Source: an uncultured Chitinophagaceae bacterium (lineage in GTDB: Bacteria; Bacteroidota; Bacteroidia; Chitinophagales; Chitinophagaceae). From it: a DNA stretch of 64,000 nt. Below are positions 27,514 to 36,673 of the stretch, in pieces. The stretch spans positions 16,204-80,203 of the forward strand of contig CALJNC010000029.1 in assembly GCA_937981995.1 (NCBI GenBank), written 5' to 3'. The translations under genes and the position numbers were made by a program. Positions within the stretch are counted from its first letter, which is position 1. Each line of letters opens with the position of its first letter. The notes beneath the pieces are model-generated. The model had not been told where the DNA came from, did no database searches, and was given only the letters and a program-made list of their open reading frames with translations.

Positions 27514-28572
27514 GTGCTTAGCAAACTTTTTTTATATCATTTTAAAAATTACACGGAAGCATCCTTTGATTTTTCGCAACCAATATGTTGTTTTTATGGC
27601 CCTAACGGTGCTGGTAAAACAAATATTCTAGATGCGATATACTACCTAAGTTTTACAAAAAGTTACTTCTCTTCCTTTGATCATCAAGTAATACAAAAAG
27701 ATCAAAAGGGAATGTATACCAAAGGTATATTTGATAAAACCCAAATAGATTGTATAATACGCGAAAACGGGAAAAAAGAAGTTAGCGCTAACGGAAAACA
27801 ATATGAGCGGTATGCTAATCATATAGGTAAATATCCCGCTGTAATTATAGCTCCTGATGATATTGATTTAATTAATGGCTATAGTGATACTCGCCGAAGG
27901 TTCATAGATATCTTACTATGCCAACTAAAACCAACGTACTTAAGCCACCTAGTAGATTACAATAAATACTTAGCACAACGAAATGCTTTATTGAAGTCTT
28001 CAAAATCAAAAGCGATAGATTCAGTTGTACACAACCATTATAAAACGGAACTTTGCAGATTAGGAACACTTATTTACCAAGAAAGAAAAGAGATCATTGA
28101 AGAGTTAACGCCTCTTGCCCAAAAGTTTTACTCGCAAATAGCTAATAATAAGGAGAAGATTAGCATAAGCTATAAAAGCCAATTATCAGAAGGTGCAATG
28201 CATGACTTACTTGACCAAGTACAAGAAAAAGATTTTGCTACTATGCGCACTAATGTAGGTATACACAAAGATGACTTACAATTTGAGATAAATAGCTACC
28301 AAGCAAAAAATCATTCTTCTCAAGGTCAAAAAAAGAGTTTTCTCTTTGCTATAAAATTTGCTGAGTTTGCCTTACTTAAAAAAGATTTAGGTAATTCGCC
28401 AATATTATTATTGGATGATATTTTTGAAAAATTAGATGTTGAAAGGTCACAACACCTAGTAAATTTAATAACTGAGTTAGATACGCAAGTATTTATAACT
28501 GATACACATAAAGGGAGGTTAACTAATGCCTTTGAGGGGCATAATAATGTTCAGTTTGAATCTATAAAATAA
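27514..28572 (+). CDS. recF: DNA replication and repair protein RecF
   Basis: This is a 352-residue SMC-like ATPase that helps load RecA at gaps. The N-terminus LFLYHFKNYTEASFDF and Walker A YGPNGAGKTNILDAIYYLS are typical; PAVIIAPDDIDLI is the family middle motif. The C-terminal half has SQGQKKSFLFAIKFAE (ABC signature) and SPILLLDDIFEKLD (Walker B). The start is GTG 27514. It is not beside dnaA/dnaN/gyrB as in many bacteria, which is usual in Bacteroidota. It probably forms an operon with lgt upstream and is convergent with the next gene, 5 bases away. Confidence 0.93.
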   Translation: MLSKLFLYHFKNYTEASFDFSQPICCFYGPNGAGKTNILDAIYYLSFTKSYFSSFDHQVIQKDQKGMYTKGIFDKTQIDCIIRENGKKEVSANGKQYERYANHIGKYPAVIIAPDDIDLINGYSDTRRRFIDILLCQLKPTYLSHLVDYNKYLAQRNALLKSSKSKAIDSVVHNHYKTELCRLGTLIYQERKEIIEELTPLAQKFYSQIANNKEKISISYKSQLSEGAMHDLLDQVQEKDFATMRTNVGIHKDDLQFEINSYQAKNHSSQGQKKSFLFAIKFAEFALLKKDLGNSPILLLDDIFEKLDVERSQHLVNLITELDTQVFITDTHKGRLTNAFEGHNNVQFESIK

Positions 28573-28577
28573 AACTA

Positions 28578-29588
28578 CTAATCGCCAAATTCAACTACTG
28601 GGTTATTAGGGTTCGGAGCTTCTTTATATAGTGGTTTCTTTTTAGGAGCTACCTTTTTAATAGTCTTTTTTGCCTTGTTATTTATTTTCTTTTTAGCATT
28701 CATACGCTCTGCATATTTCTGCGCTTCTGTTTTTCTTTTAGACCTTTGAATTGCTTGTTGTGCTTCTTTTTCTTTGGCTATTCTTGCTTTTTCAGCATTT
28801 GCTGCTTCTAGCTTCTTAGCTTTTTGCATGCGCTGCAATTCGGCTTTTTTCTTAATAGCTTTTTGCTCAGCTAAATTGTTAGTTGTAACCTCAGATGAGG
28901 TATTTGTAGAATTGTCGTTACTTACTTCTTCTTTACTACTTTGTTCAACCATCAATTCCTGATTTATTGTACTATCAATAATTGTATTCGTTCCCTCATT
29001 TGCAGCTAAGGAATCACTTGCGGTTAAGTTTTCTACATTGTTTGAATCTGCTACCAGTGGCGCAGTGTTTATTGTTTTTTCAATACTTGAACTACTAGTA
29101 GCATTTGTATTTGACGTAAACGCTTTTTTCCATAAAAGATAGCCCATTATAGACCATAGTAAAATGTTGCTTATAAGTAAAAGCCACCCCAACGATCCAA
29201 AACCTGTTGTCTTTCGTTCTTTTTCTTGCTCTTGTTCAACGTCTGTTTTTAGCATTTTATGTTTGTATAATAAGTCTCCAATTTGAGTTTCATGCTTTGC
29301 TATTGATGACTGAAGCGCTACTACTTCAGGCGCTTTAATGGCTATAGCATCAGACTTGCTTTTTTTTACTTCTACGTTTTTGGAAACTTTTTGCGTTAGT
29401 TCTTGTAATTGATTTTTAAGCTCTTCGATTTCATTACGGTGTTTTTCAATCGCGTCAAGCATTTTTTTATTGTCAAGCCCAGGAATTGCAAATCCCCCTT
29501 CCTCACCTTCTTCCACATCAGGATCTTTTGATTCTAAAAACTCAGTCATGAGTTCTACGAGTCGTTGATCCTTTTTCTTATCTGACAT
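28578..29588 (-). CDS. Single-pass membrane protein with coiled coil and Lys/Ala-rich tail, unknown function
   Basis: The 336-residue protein has an acidic N-terminus (DPDVEEGEEGG), and a coiled coil at about residues 40-125 (IEKHRNEIEELKNQLQEL). One membrane helix follows (about 133-153, GWLLLISNILLWSIMGYLLW), then a Ser/Thr/Asn-rich linker and a Lys/Ala/Glu-rich helical stretch (about 245-320) like that of TolA. The last residues are Pro/Asn-rich and acidic. I recognise no named domain. The low-complexity tail makes homology searches unreliable. It starts 51 bases before the convergent-facing miaA stop and may be co-transcribed with miaA. Confidence 0.7.
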   Translation of the reverse strand: MSDKKKDQRLVELMTEFLESKDPDVEEGEEGGFAIPGLDNKKMLDAIEKHRNEIEELKNQLQELTQKVSKNVEVKKSKSDAIAIKAPEVVALQSSIAKHETQIGDLLYKHKMLKTDVEQEQEKERKTTGFGSLGWLLLISNILLWSIMGYLLWKKAFTSNTNATSSSSIEKTINTAPLVADSNNVENLTASDSLAANEGTNTIIDSTINQELMVEQSSKEEVSNDNSTNTSSEVTTNNLAEQKAIKKKAELQRMQKAKKLEAANAEKARIAKEKEAQQAIQRSKRKTEAQKYAERMNAKKKINNKAKKTIKKVAPKKKPLYKEAPNPNNPVVEFGD

Positions 29589-29625
29589 AGTTCGAAATTA
29601 AGTAATTCTTTGAAAGTCAAGCCCT

Positions 29626-30537
29626 TCAATTGTTTCTATTTGTAAATTTAAGGTGAGTTTCTATTTTATCAGCAACTAAAAGCGTAAAGTCTCCTTGATT
29701 TTTAAACCAAGTCAACTGACGTTTGGCATAGTTTCTTGTGTGCTGTTTTATTTTATCAATTGCTTTTTCTAATAACATATCTCCTGATAGATGCGCAAAT
29801 AGTTCCTTATACCCTACTGTTTGCAATGCTTTCATTTGGCTATGTTTTAAAAGCCCTTCTGCCTCTTTTAGTAAGCCATCGTTCATCATTATATCTACCC
29901 GCTTATTGATTCTTTTATATAAGATATCACGCTCCATATGAATAGCGTAATACTCAATATCAAACGATCTTTTTATCTGCTTGTTGCTTTTAAATTTTAA
30001 AATAGATTGTCCATGGCTTTTATAAAAAATTAAGCCTCGCAATAATCTCATAGGATTATTGGCATCTATGGCCTCATAATATTCAAGGTCTGTTTTTTTT
30101 AACTCGTCCTGTAACCACTCAAGTCCTTGTTTTTTATATTCTAGCTCTATTTGATTTCTAATGTCAGCGTCAACTGCTGGAATATCATCCATTCCATTAC
30201 ACAAAGCATTAATATATAGCCCGGTTCCTCCAACACAAATGGCTGTATCTTTTTTTGCAAATATTTCTTCAAGCTTTTGTAAACCATAACGCATAAAAGT
30301 ACCTGCGGTTACTTCATCTTGAATAGAATGTGAATTTATGAAATGATGGGTTGCTGCATTTAATTCTTCATGCGAAGGTTTTGCCACTCCAATATTTAAT
30401 TCATTATAACATTGTCTGCTATCTGCAGAAAGTATTTCGGTATTAAAATGTTGTGCAAGTGATATGGCTAAGGACGTTTTACCAGATGCTGTTGGCCCTC
30501 CTATAACTATAAGCTTATTTTGCTTTTGCTGGTTCAT
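29626..30537 (-). CDS. miaA: tRNA dimethylallyltransferase
   Basis: The 303-residue enzyme adds dimethylallyl to N6 of A37 in tRNAs that read UNN codons. Motifs in order: Walker A-like GGPTASGKTS (residues 14-23), EILSADSRQCYNELNIGVAKPS, CVGGTGLYINALCNG, NPMRLLRGLIFYK and late RNYAKRQLTWFKNQ. All match MiaA. Its start overlaps the end of the pRiA4b ORF-3-like gene by 23 bases, so the two are translated from one message. The adjacent ORF-3-like gene beside miaA recurs in Bacteroidota as far as I recall. Confidence 0.95.
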   Translation of the reverse strand: MNQQKQNKLIVIGGPTASGKTSLAISLAQHFNTEILSADSRQCYNELNIGVAKPSHEELNAATHHFINSHSIQDEVTAGTFMRYGLQKLEEIFAKKDTAICVGGTGLYINALCNGMDDIPAVDADIRNQIELEYKKQGLEWLQDELKKTDLEYYEAIDANNPMRLLRGLIFYKSHGQSILKFKSNKQIKRSFDIEYYAIHMERDILYKRINKRVDIMMNDGLLKEAEGLLKHSQMKALQTVGYKELFAHLSGDMLLEKAIDKIKQHTRNYAKRQLTWFKNQGDFTLLVADKIETHLKFTNRNN

Positions 30538-31075
30538 CGCCTAAGTTCAAATCTCCTAAAAAATCATCGGGCATATCCGGCATATCTCCAAGATCTTCCA
30601 ATTTACCAAGGTTAAATTTTTCTTCAATTTCAGCGATCCCATCTTTCTCCTTGCCCTGAGCTCCAAAAGTTGCCGGTGAAACTCCTTCTTCTCTTATGCA
30701 CCTAGGAAAAGCAGAAGTCTCGGCAGGGTCATCGTTCATGCTTATAAGTTCTATTTGCAATCCCCACTTTTTTTTATGCTCTGTTTTGTAAACGAATTTT
30801 TGATTCTGCTCATTTAGCAAAGCTCCAATGGGAGTTTTTTTCATGGATAAAGCCTCTGCACCTCTAATGTTTTTTTCAACCAAGGAAGATACTGCCTGAT
30901 TCAAACGCCAAGTATCATCGCTTGTATAAAGTACCGCCTCCATTTTAGGCGGAAAAACAAAACTCTTTTTAATTATCTCATGAAAATCATGAAAGCTCTG
31001 TGAGTGCAATATTTCAATATCGCGCTCTACATTGATGTCATCATCCCAGCGAAGGTTGAATTTTAGTAGTGGCAT
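30515..31075 (-). CDS. Plasmid pRiA4b ORF-3 family protein
   Basis: The roughly 186-residue protein has the family pattern MPLLKFNLRWDDDINVERDIEI, SFHDFHEIIKKSF, YTSDDTWRLN. Its Asp/Leu-rich C-terminus (MPDMPDDFLGDLNLGDE) is low in complexity. The family name comes from an Agrobacterium plasmid and IS1096 passenger genes, but chromosomal copies like this are ordinary. Function is unknown. I choose ATG 31075; a GTG at 31081 would add two residues. A TACTTTTG box on the minus strand (31090-31083) ends 7 bases before that ATG, suggesting a very short leader. It overlaps miaA by 23 bases. Confidence 0.82.
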   Translation of the reverse strand: MPLLKFNLRWDDDINVERDIEILHSQSFHDFHEIIKKSFVFPPKMEAVLYTSDDTWRLNQAVSSLVEKNIRGAEALSMKKTPIGALLNEQNQKFVYKTEHKKKWGLQIELISMNDDPAETSAFPRCIREEGVSPATFGAQGKEKDGIAEIEEKFNLGKLEDLGDMPDMPDDFLGDLNLGDEPAKAK

Positions 31076-31229
31076 TAACACAAAAGTAATGAGTAGATAG
31101 TATTTAGTAGCGAGTATTTAGTTTTTTATAAACGGAGACTAAAATAAGCCTCGAAAACTCAAAAGCTAAGCGGCCCAAACTTATATAAACCGCTAATCAA
31201 GTTTTATATTTGCAGCCCCATTCAATATT

Positions 31230-33278
31230 ATGAATAAGGATACATTATTAAAAGCTTACAGACTCATGATGACAGCCAAGGCAATGGCTGATTTGTATGA
31301 TGAAAATAGACAAATAACTAAATATGTACACTCCACTAGCCGTGGCCATGAGGCAATTCAGTTAGCTACTGCTTTTCATCTTAAAGATTATGATTGGGTA
31401 AGCCCTTATTACCGTGATGAAAGCATTATGCTAGGTATGGGCTGGAGGCCTTATGAATTAATGCTGCAGCTTTTAGCTAAAGGCGATGATCCTTTTACTG
31501 GTGGTAAAGAATATTATAATCACCCCAATGCTAGACGGGATGGATATCCTAAAATAATACATCAAAGTAGTGCCACCGGTATGCAAGCTATACCTACTAC
31601 TGGCCTTGCACAAGGTATAAAATATAGAGAAACACAGGACTTAAATGAGAATAACGACAAACCCGTTGTTGTTTGTAGCCTAGGAGATGGCAGTGTAACG
31701 GAGGGTGAAGTAAGTGAGGCTTTTCAATTTGCAGCTTTGCACCAGTTACCCATTATATATTTAGTACAGGATAATGATTGGGGCATAAGTGTAAGTAGCG
31801 ATGAGGCACGTACAATGGATGCCTATGAATACATACAAGGCTTTATAGGTATTGAACGATTGCAAGTTGACGGTAGTGATTTTAAGAAAAGCCATGAAAT
31901 CATGGAAACGGCTTTTCATTACGTACGTGAACAAAGAAAGCCAATATTGGTGCATGCAACAGTGCCTTTATTGGGTCATCATACTAGTGGTGTACGCAAG
32001 GAATGGTATCGTACAGAAGAGGATTTAGCAAAGCACTATAAAGATGATCCGGGCCCAAAACTTAGAGAAGAGCTTATAAAAGCAAAAGTATCGGTAGAAG
32101 AATTAGATAAAATAGTTCAAGAAGAAAGAGATTTTGTAGAAAAAGAATTTGAAAAAGCAGTAGCGGCACCCGAGCCATTGATAGCAACTGCTACACAAAA
32201 TATATTAGCCCCAACAGAAATTACAGAAGAGCAAGGTGAACGAAGCCCTGCCAATGGCGAAAAGGTTGTAATGGTAGATGCTGCCTTACATGCCGTAGAA
32301 GAAATTATGCGCAAACATCCCGAATGTTTGTTTTATGGTCAGGATGTAGGTGGTAGATTGGGAGGCGTATTTCGCGAAGCTGCTACATTAGCTCAAAAAT
32401 TTGGCGATGAGCGTGTTTTTAATACAGCGATTCAGGAGGCCTATATCATAGGTTCTACTGTGGGTATGAGTGCGGTGGGCTTAAAACCTATAGTAGAAGT
32501 TCAATTTGCAGATTATATCTATCCTGGTATAAATCAATTAGTTACAGAAATTAGCAAAAGCAATTATTTAAGCAATGGCAAGTTTCCAATTAATATGGTA
32601 TTGCGCGTTCCTATAGGTGCATATGGTGGCGGTGGTCCATACCATAGCGGTAGTGTAGAAAGCATGGTAGCCAATATTAAAGGAATCAAAGTAGCCTACC
32701 CTAGTAATGCAGCAGATTTAAAAGGTTTATTAAAAGCAGCAGCTCAGGATCCAAATCCTGTTGTGTTGTTTGAGCATAAAGGTCTGTATTGGAGTAAAGT
32801 ACCTGGTACTGAAGAAGCCAAATGCATTGAACCAGCAGAAGATTACATTTTACCTTTTGGTAAAGGAATAAAGCATTTAGAAGCCTCGCAGGAGAATATT
32901 GATAATGGCGAAAGCCTTTGTATAATAACCTATGGCATGGGAGTACATTGGGCCTATAATGCAGCTAAGCAATACCAAGGTCAAGTTGAAATCATAGATA
33001 TACGTACCTTATACCCTCTTGATGAAGCGCTTATTTTTGAAAGTGTCAAAAAGCATAGCAAATGTATCGTACTTACCGAAGAGCAATTGCGCAATTCGTT
33101 TGCTGAGGCTGTTGCTTGCAGGATATCACAGGAGTGCTTTTATCAATTGGATGCCCCAGTTAAAACAATAGGCTCTAAAGATGTACCCGCCATTCCTATG
33201 AATATGTCTTTAGAAAGTGAAATACTACCATCGGCTGAAAAAGTAGCTATTGAAATAGAAAAACTACTGAACTATTAA
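31230..33278 (+). CDS. 2-oxoacid (branched-chain) dehydrogenase E1, fused alpha and beta subunits
   Basis: The 682-residue thiamine-diphosphate enzyme decarboxylates branched-chain 2-oxoacids and passes the acyl group to E2. The alpha half carries the ThDP motif GDG(152-154)...N182 (SLGDGSVTEGEVSEAF to YLVQDNDWGIS). The beta half starts near residue 340 (MVDAALHAVEEIMRKHPECL) and has FYGQDVGGRLGGVF and RVPIGAYGGGGPYHSGS. The fused form is usual in Bacteroidota. Pyruvate dehydrogenase is the main alternative. No E2 or E3 is present. TATATTTG at 31205-31212 is a likely -7 element. LysE, UbiA and polyketide synthase genes follow closely. Confidence 0.9.
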   Translation: MNKDTLLKAYRLMMTAKAMADLYDENRQITKYVHSTSRGHEAIQLATAFHLKDYDWVSPYYRDESIMLGMGWRPYELMLQLLAKGDDPFTGGKEYYNHPNARRDGYPKIIHQSSATGMQAIPTTGLAQGIKYRETQDLNENNDKPVVVCSLGDGSVTEGEVSEAFQFAALHQLPIIYLVQDNDWGISVSSDEARTMDAYEYIQGFIGIERLQVDGSDFKKSHEIMETAFHYVREQRKPILVHATVPLLGHHTSGVRKEWYRTEEDLAKHYKDDPGPKLREELIKAKVSVEELDKIVQEERDFVEKEFEKAVAAPEPLIATATQNILAPTEITEEQGERSPANGEKVVMVDAALHAVEEIMRKHPECLFYGQDVGGRLGGVFREAATLAQKFGDERVFNTAIQEAYIIGSTVGMSAVGLKPIVEVQFADYIYPGINQLVTEISKSNYLSNGKFPINMVLRVPIGAYGGGGPYHSGSVESMVANIKGIKVAYPSNAADLKGLLKAAAQDPNPVVLFEHKGLYWSKVPGTEEAKCIEPAEDYILPFGKGIKHLEASQENIDNGESLCIITYGMGVHWAYNAAKQYQGQVEIIDIRTLYPLDEALIFESVKKHSKCIVLTEEQLRNSFAEAVACRISQECFYQLDAPVKTIGSKDVPAIPMNMSLESEILPSAEKVAIEIEKLLNY

Positions 33279-33280
33279 AT

Positions 33281-33973
33281 ATGATTATTATTGAAAGTCT
33301 CGTTGTTTTGATTGCTGTATTTGGCGTAAGCTATCTCAGTAATATTCCACCGGGCTTTGTAAATGTAAAAGTCATTGAATCTTCTTTATTTAGAGGGTAT
33401 AAAAATGCTACAAAGGTTGCATTGGGAGCTGCAGTTGCCGAGCTTACTTACGCTGCTGCGGCATTAATCACATCTGTTTATATTCAAAAATTCCCTGTTT
33501 TAGTTTTTGTACTAGGCGTTTTTATTACCTGTTTTCTATTTTTTCTTGCCTATAGGTATTTTACTGGCAAATCATATGCCGAGCAAATTGAGGACAGTAA
33601 AATAGATTTTAAGGACGATAAGAAAAAACGGAATAATTATTTCTATGGATTAGGAGTGGGAATGCTTAATCCACAAATGTTTCCTTATTGGTTTTTCTTT
33701 TTTACCCTTACGCTACCAATTTATCCTATACAATATGAAAGCAGCTACTATATAGCCATTATAGGTGCTGTAACTGGTGGCTTTGCTTTGCTATGGACTT
33801 ATGCTTTGCTTGCGGCAAAATATCGCAAACAAATATTCTCAGTTTTTGCTAAGTATCCTATCAATAAATATGTAGGTTGGATGTTTTTAGTGCTAGCAGT
33901 GACTAAAATAGTTGAGATGTATATCAATTATCCTGGCAAGGAAATCAATGATATTTTAGCTAAATTGTTTTAA
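33281..33973 (+). CDS. LysE family transporter
   Basis: The 230-residue membrane protein has about six hydrophobic helices. LysE-like features are the N-terminal SNIPPGFVNVKVIESSLFRGYKNATKVALGAAVAEL segment (given here only as the IPPG and GAAVAEL motifs) and GVGMLNPQMFPYWFFF in the middle. LysE exporters move amino acids or small metabolites out of the cell. It begins 2 bases after the E1 gene and ends 2 bases before the prenyltransferase, so it could export a product of this operon or an amino acid linked to branched-chain metabolism; neither can be decided. Confidence 0.8.
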   Translation: MIIIESLVVLIAVFGVSYLSNIPPGFVNVKVIESSLFRGYKNATKVALGAAVAELTYAAAALITSVYIQKFPVLVFVLGVFITCFLFFLAYRYFTGKSYAEQIEDSKIDFKDDKKKRNNYFYGLGVGMLNPQMFPYWFFFFTLTLPIYPIQYESSYYIAIIGAVTGGFALLWTYALLAAKYRKQIFSVFAKYPINKYVGWMFLVLAVTKIVEMYINYPGKEINDILAKLF

Positions 33974-33975
33974 GC

Positions 33976-34836
33976 ATGCGCTCAATAATTCAACATTTAC
34001 GATTCCCCTTTTCTTATTTGTTGTTGCCAGTGTTTTTAATGGGGCTCACTTTTACCTATCCATTGGTTCTTGATAAAATCCCTGTTGTAATTTTACTTTT
34101 TGTCATATTACACCTTTTGGTTTATCCAAGCAGTAATGCTTACAATTCAACCCAGGATAGAGATGAATCAAGTATTGGATTAGTTAAAAATCCATTGCCT
34201 ATCAATGAAAGCCTAAATTGGATTTCAGCAGTCATGGACTGCGTAGCAATTGGACTAGCTTCGATAATTTCAGCTAAAGTTGCCTTTTTATTTTTAATCT
34301 ATATTTTGGTTTCTAGGTTGTATAGCTATCGTAAAATACGATTAAAAAAATATCCAATTATTGGTTTTTTAGTTGTGTTTATTTTTCAAGGAGCTTGGGT
34401 TTACTTTATTACAATATCGTCTTTAAATGAATACTCGTTTCAGTCCACTCAACATTACTTTTTTGCTGCGAGTGCATCTTGCCTAATAGGAGCAATTTAC
34501 CCTTTATCACAAATCTATCAGCATCAAACGGATAAAGCCGATGGCGTAATAACCATTAGTTATATGTTGGGCAAAAAAGGTACATTTATTTTCTCAGGCA
34601 TCTTATTTTTATTAGGAGCCGCATTATTAATATATCCCGTTTATAAAATTGGGGACCACATACTACCATTAATATTTATTGCCTTTCAAGTTCCAAGTTT
34701 AATCTACTTCAATTATTGGTTTTATAAAGTGATAAAAGATGAAAGCGAAGCTAACTTTAAGAATACTATGCGCATGAGTTTATTAAGTGCTACCTGTATG
34801 AATGCTTTTTTTCTTTTTGTATTTATTGCCAATTAA
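33976..34836 (+). CDS. UbiA family prenyltransferase-like membrane protein
   Basis: The 286-residue protein has eight to nine membrane helices. UbiA enzymes attach prenyl chains to aromatic acceptors using two Asp-rich motifs. Here the first reads NSTQDRDESSIG followed by KNPLP, against the usual NDxxDxxxDxxxxKxNRPLP. The Asn and two Asp remain, but the second and the ninth position Asp are Ser. The second motif is QTDKADGVITI followed by LGKKGT. It may be an active variant or altered in specificity. It starts 2 bases after the LysE gene; the polyketide synthase begins 79 bases downstream. Confidence 0.82.
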   Translation: MRSIIQHLRFPFSYLLLPVFLMGLTFTYPLVLDKIPVVILLFVILHLLVYPSSNAYNSTQDRDESSIGLVKNPLPINESLNWISAVMDCVAIGLASIISAKVAFLFLIYILVSRLYSYRKIRLKKYPIIGFLVVFIFQGAWVYFITISSLNEYSFQSTQHYFFAASASCLIGAIYPLSQIYQHQTDKADGVITISYMLGKKGTFIFSGILFLLGAALLIYPVYKIGDHILPLIFIAFQVPSLIYFNYWFYKVIKDESEANFKNTMRMSLLSATCMNAFFLFVFIAN

Positions 34837-34915
34837 TTGAAATTAAAAGCAATTAAACTCGTCTATTGTAATCATTGTACTTATAAATCTTTAATTTCTC
34901 ATCTTAAATCAACCA

Positions 34916-35977
34916 TTGGCATATATAAATAAAATAGGAACCGCTAACGCACCTTTTTTGCATAAGCAAACAGCTATCAAAGATTTTGCAATTCAGCAAT
35001 ATAATATCCCTGATGAGCATATAGCCAAGGTGAAGCGCATGTATGACAATTCTTGGATTGATCAGAGATATTCTGCCATAGGAGATTTTACGAATAGTAA
35101 TGGTGCACCCGTTTTATTAAAAAGTAAAACTCAAGAAGCAAGTACAAAAGCACGCATGGATATCTTTTTTGATGTAGCACCAAAAATGTGCGAAGAAGCA
35201 ATCCGCACGATACTTACAGATGATGAATTACAGGATATTACCCATCTTATTACTGTTAGTTGCACGGGACTTTCGGCTCCTGGTTTAGAAATCATATTAT
35301 TAGAACAACTAAATCTACCAACCAATACTACCCGCCTTGGTGTTAACTTTATGGGTTGCTATGCTGGGTTTCATGCATTAAAACTAGCTAAGGCAATTTG
35401 TTCTGATCAGGCCAATGCACAAGTACTAATAATAGACGTTGAGCTTTGTACGCTTCATTTTCAAAATGAATTTACAATGGACAATGTAGCCTCTACTCTA
35501 TTGTTTGCCGATGGCGCCGCTGCCACACTAGTAAGCAATAAAGAAGATAGTAGTTTATATAAAATGGAATCCTTTTATACCGAAGTAGCACTTAAAGGTA
35601 AAAAAGATATGGCTTGGCATATAGGCCCTACTGGGTTTCAAATGACACTGAGTAGCTACATACCTTCAATTTTAGGAGAGAATATTTTACCACTACTAAA
35701 TAACGCAATAGAAAAACCTCAAGAAGTAACCCATTGGGCTATTCATCCGGGAGGTAAAAAGATTTTACAGGAGTTTGCCAAAGCGCTTTCTTTAAAAGAT
35801 GAAGACCTAAAAACGAGCTATGATATCTTAAGGCAATACGGCAATATGAGTTCTGTAACTATATTTTATGTACTTGAAGAAATGAGCAAAAAGCTAAAAG
35901 GTAAAAATAAAAAAGTATTTGCAGCGGGATTTGGTCCCGGCCTAACAATTGAAAGTGCTGTATTAAGTAGTATATAA
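34916..35977 (+). CDS. Type III polyketide synthase (chalcone/stilbene synthase-like)
   Basis: The 353-residue thiolase-fold enzyme extends an acyl-CoA starter with malonyl-CoA and cyclises it, usually to alkylresorcinols or alkylpyrones. The triad is intact: Cys148 (NFMGCYAGFH), His277 (WAIHPGGK) and Asn310 (QYGNMSS). VSCTGLSAPGLE and the C-terminal GFGPGLTIE loop are typical. The start must be TTG 34916 (MAYINKIGTANAP): a stop lies eight codons upstream, and the first ATG is only at residue 41, inside the conserved fold. A methyltransferase gene follows with a single-base gap. Confidence 0.92.
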   Translation: MAYINKIGTANAPFLHKQTAIKDFAIQQYNIPDEHIAKVKRMYDNSWIDQRYSAIGDFTNSNGAPVLLKSKTQEASTKARMDIFFDVAPKMCEEAIRTILTDDELQDITHLITVSCTGLSAPGLEIILLEQLNLPTNTTRLGVNFMGCYAGFHALKLAKAICSDQANAQVLIIDVELCTLHFQNEFTMDNVASTLLFADGAAATLVSNKEDSSLYKMESFYTEVALKGKKDMAWHIGPTGFQMTLSSYIPSILGENILPLLNNAIEKPQEVTHWAIHPGGKKILQEFAKALSLKDEDLKTSYDILRQYGNMSSVTIFYVLEEMSKKLKGKNKKVFAAGFGPGLTIESAVLSSI

Positions 35978-35978
35978 A

Positions 35979-36656
35979 TTGAAATTAGCTAATCGGTCAT
36001 ATAAAAAAGAACTGCTTGATCAAGACGACATTCCGTTTGAAGATATTAAACAGAACTTAAAAGAACTAAATATAATTAATACTTTATTGGGTGGACACAG
36101 CATTACCCTAACCGGTATAAAAGAACTTTTACCAAATACAAATAAAGAAATTCATATTGTAGAAATTGGTTGTGGAGGCGGCGATAATCTTGCTTACCTA
36201 CAAAAGAATCTTAATGGAAACTTTAAGTTTACAGGGATTGATATGAAAGATACATGCATTGCATTTGCAAATGAAAACTATCCAACAATCAACTTTATTG
36301 AAAGCGATTACTCCAAAGCCAATTTTGATTCAAAACCTGATATTATTTTTAGCTCCTTGTTTTGCCATCATTTTACAGACAGCGATTTAGAAAAGCAATT
36401 CCAATGGATGCAACTAAACAGCCATATTGGTTTTGTAATAAATGATTTACAACGTAATTGGTTAGCGTATTATTCAATCAAATTACTCACTAAATTTTTT
36501 TCAAAATCATACCTCGTAAAAAACGATGCCCCTTTATCTGTTGCACGTGGATTTCATAAAAATGAATTAAGCCTTTTGTTGACAAAAGTAGGGATTGAAC
36601 AATCTAGTATAAAGTGGAAATGGGCATTTCGTTTTTTGGTCGTTGTCCCATCATAA
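35979..36656 (+). CDS. Class I SAM-dependent methyltransferase
   Basis: The 225-residue protein carries the SAM-binding loop VEIGCGGGDNLAYL (motif I), FTGIDMKDTCIAFA (motif II acidic turn) and PDIIFSSLFCHHFTD (motif IV). The N-terminus ELLDQDDIPFEDIKQNLKEL is common in methyltransferases next to type III polyketide synthases. It probably methylates the polyketide product on O or C. It starts at TTG 35979, one base after the synthase stop; the first ATG would delete the N-terminal helices. Its role in the pathway rests on position only. Confidence 0.85.
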   Translation: MKLANRSYKKELLDQDDIPFEDIKQNLKELNIINTLLGGHSITLTGIKELLPNTNKEIHIVEIGCGGGDNLAYLQKNLNGNFKFTGIDMKDTCIAFANENYPTINFIESDYSKANFDSKPDIIFSSLFCHHFTDSDLEKQFQWMQLNSHIGFVINDLQRNWLAYYSIKLLTKFFSKSYLVKNDAPLSVARGFHKNELSLLLTKVGIEQSSIKWKWAFRFLVVVPS

Positions 36657-36673
36657 TTGTATTTTTGAGCGGT

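Noticed and set aside
30515..31075. pRiA4b ORF-3/IS1096 passenger name as a sign of a transposon or plasmid remnant
   Set aside because: The gene is coupled to miaA, there are no terminal repeats or transposase, and chromosomal copies are common.
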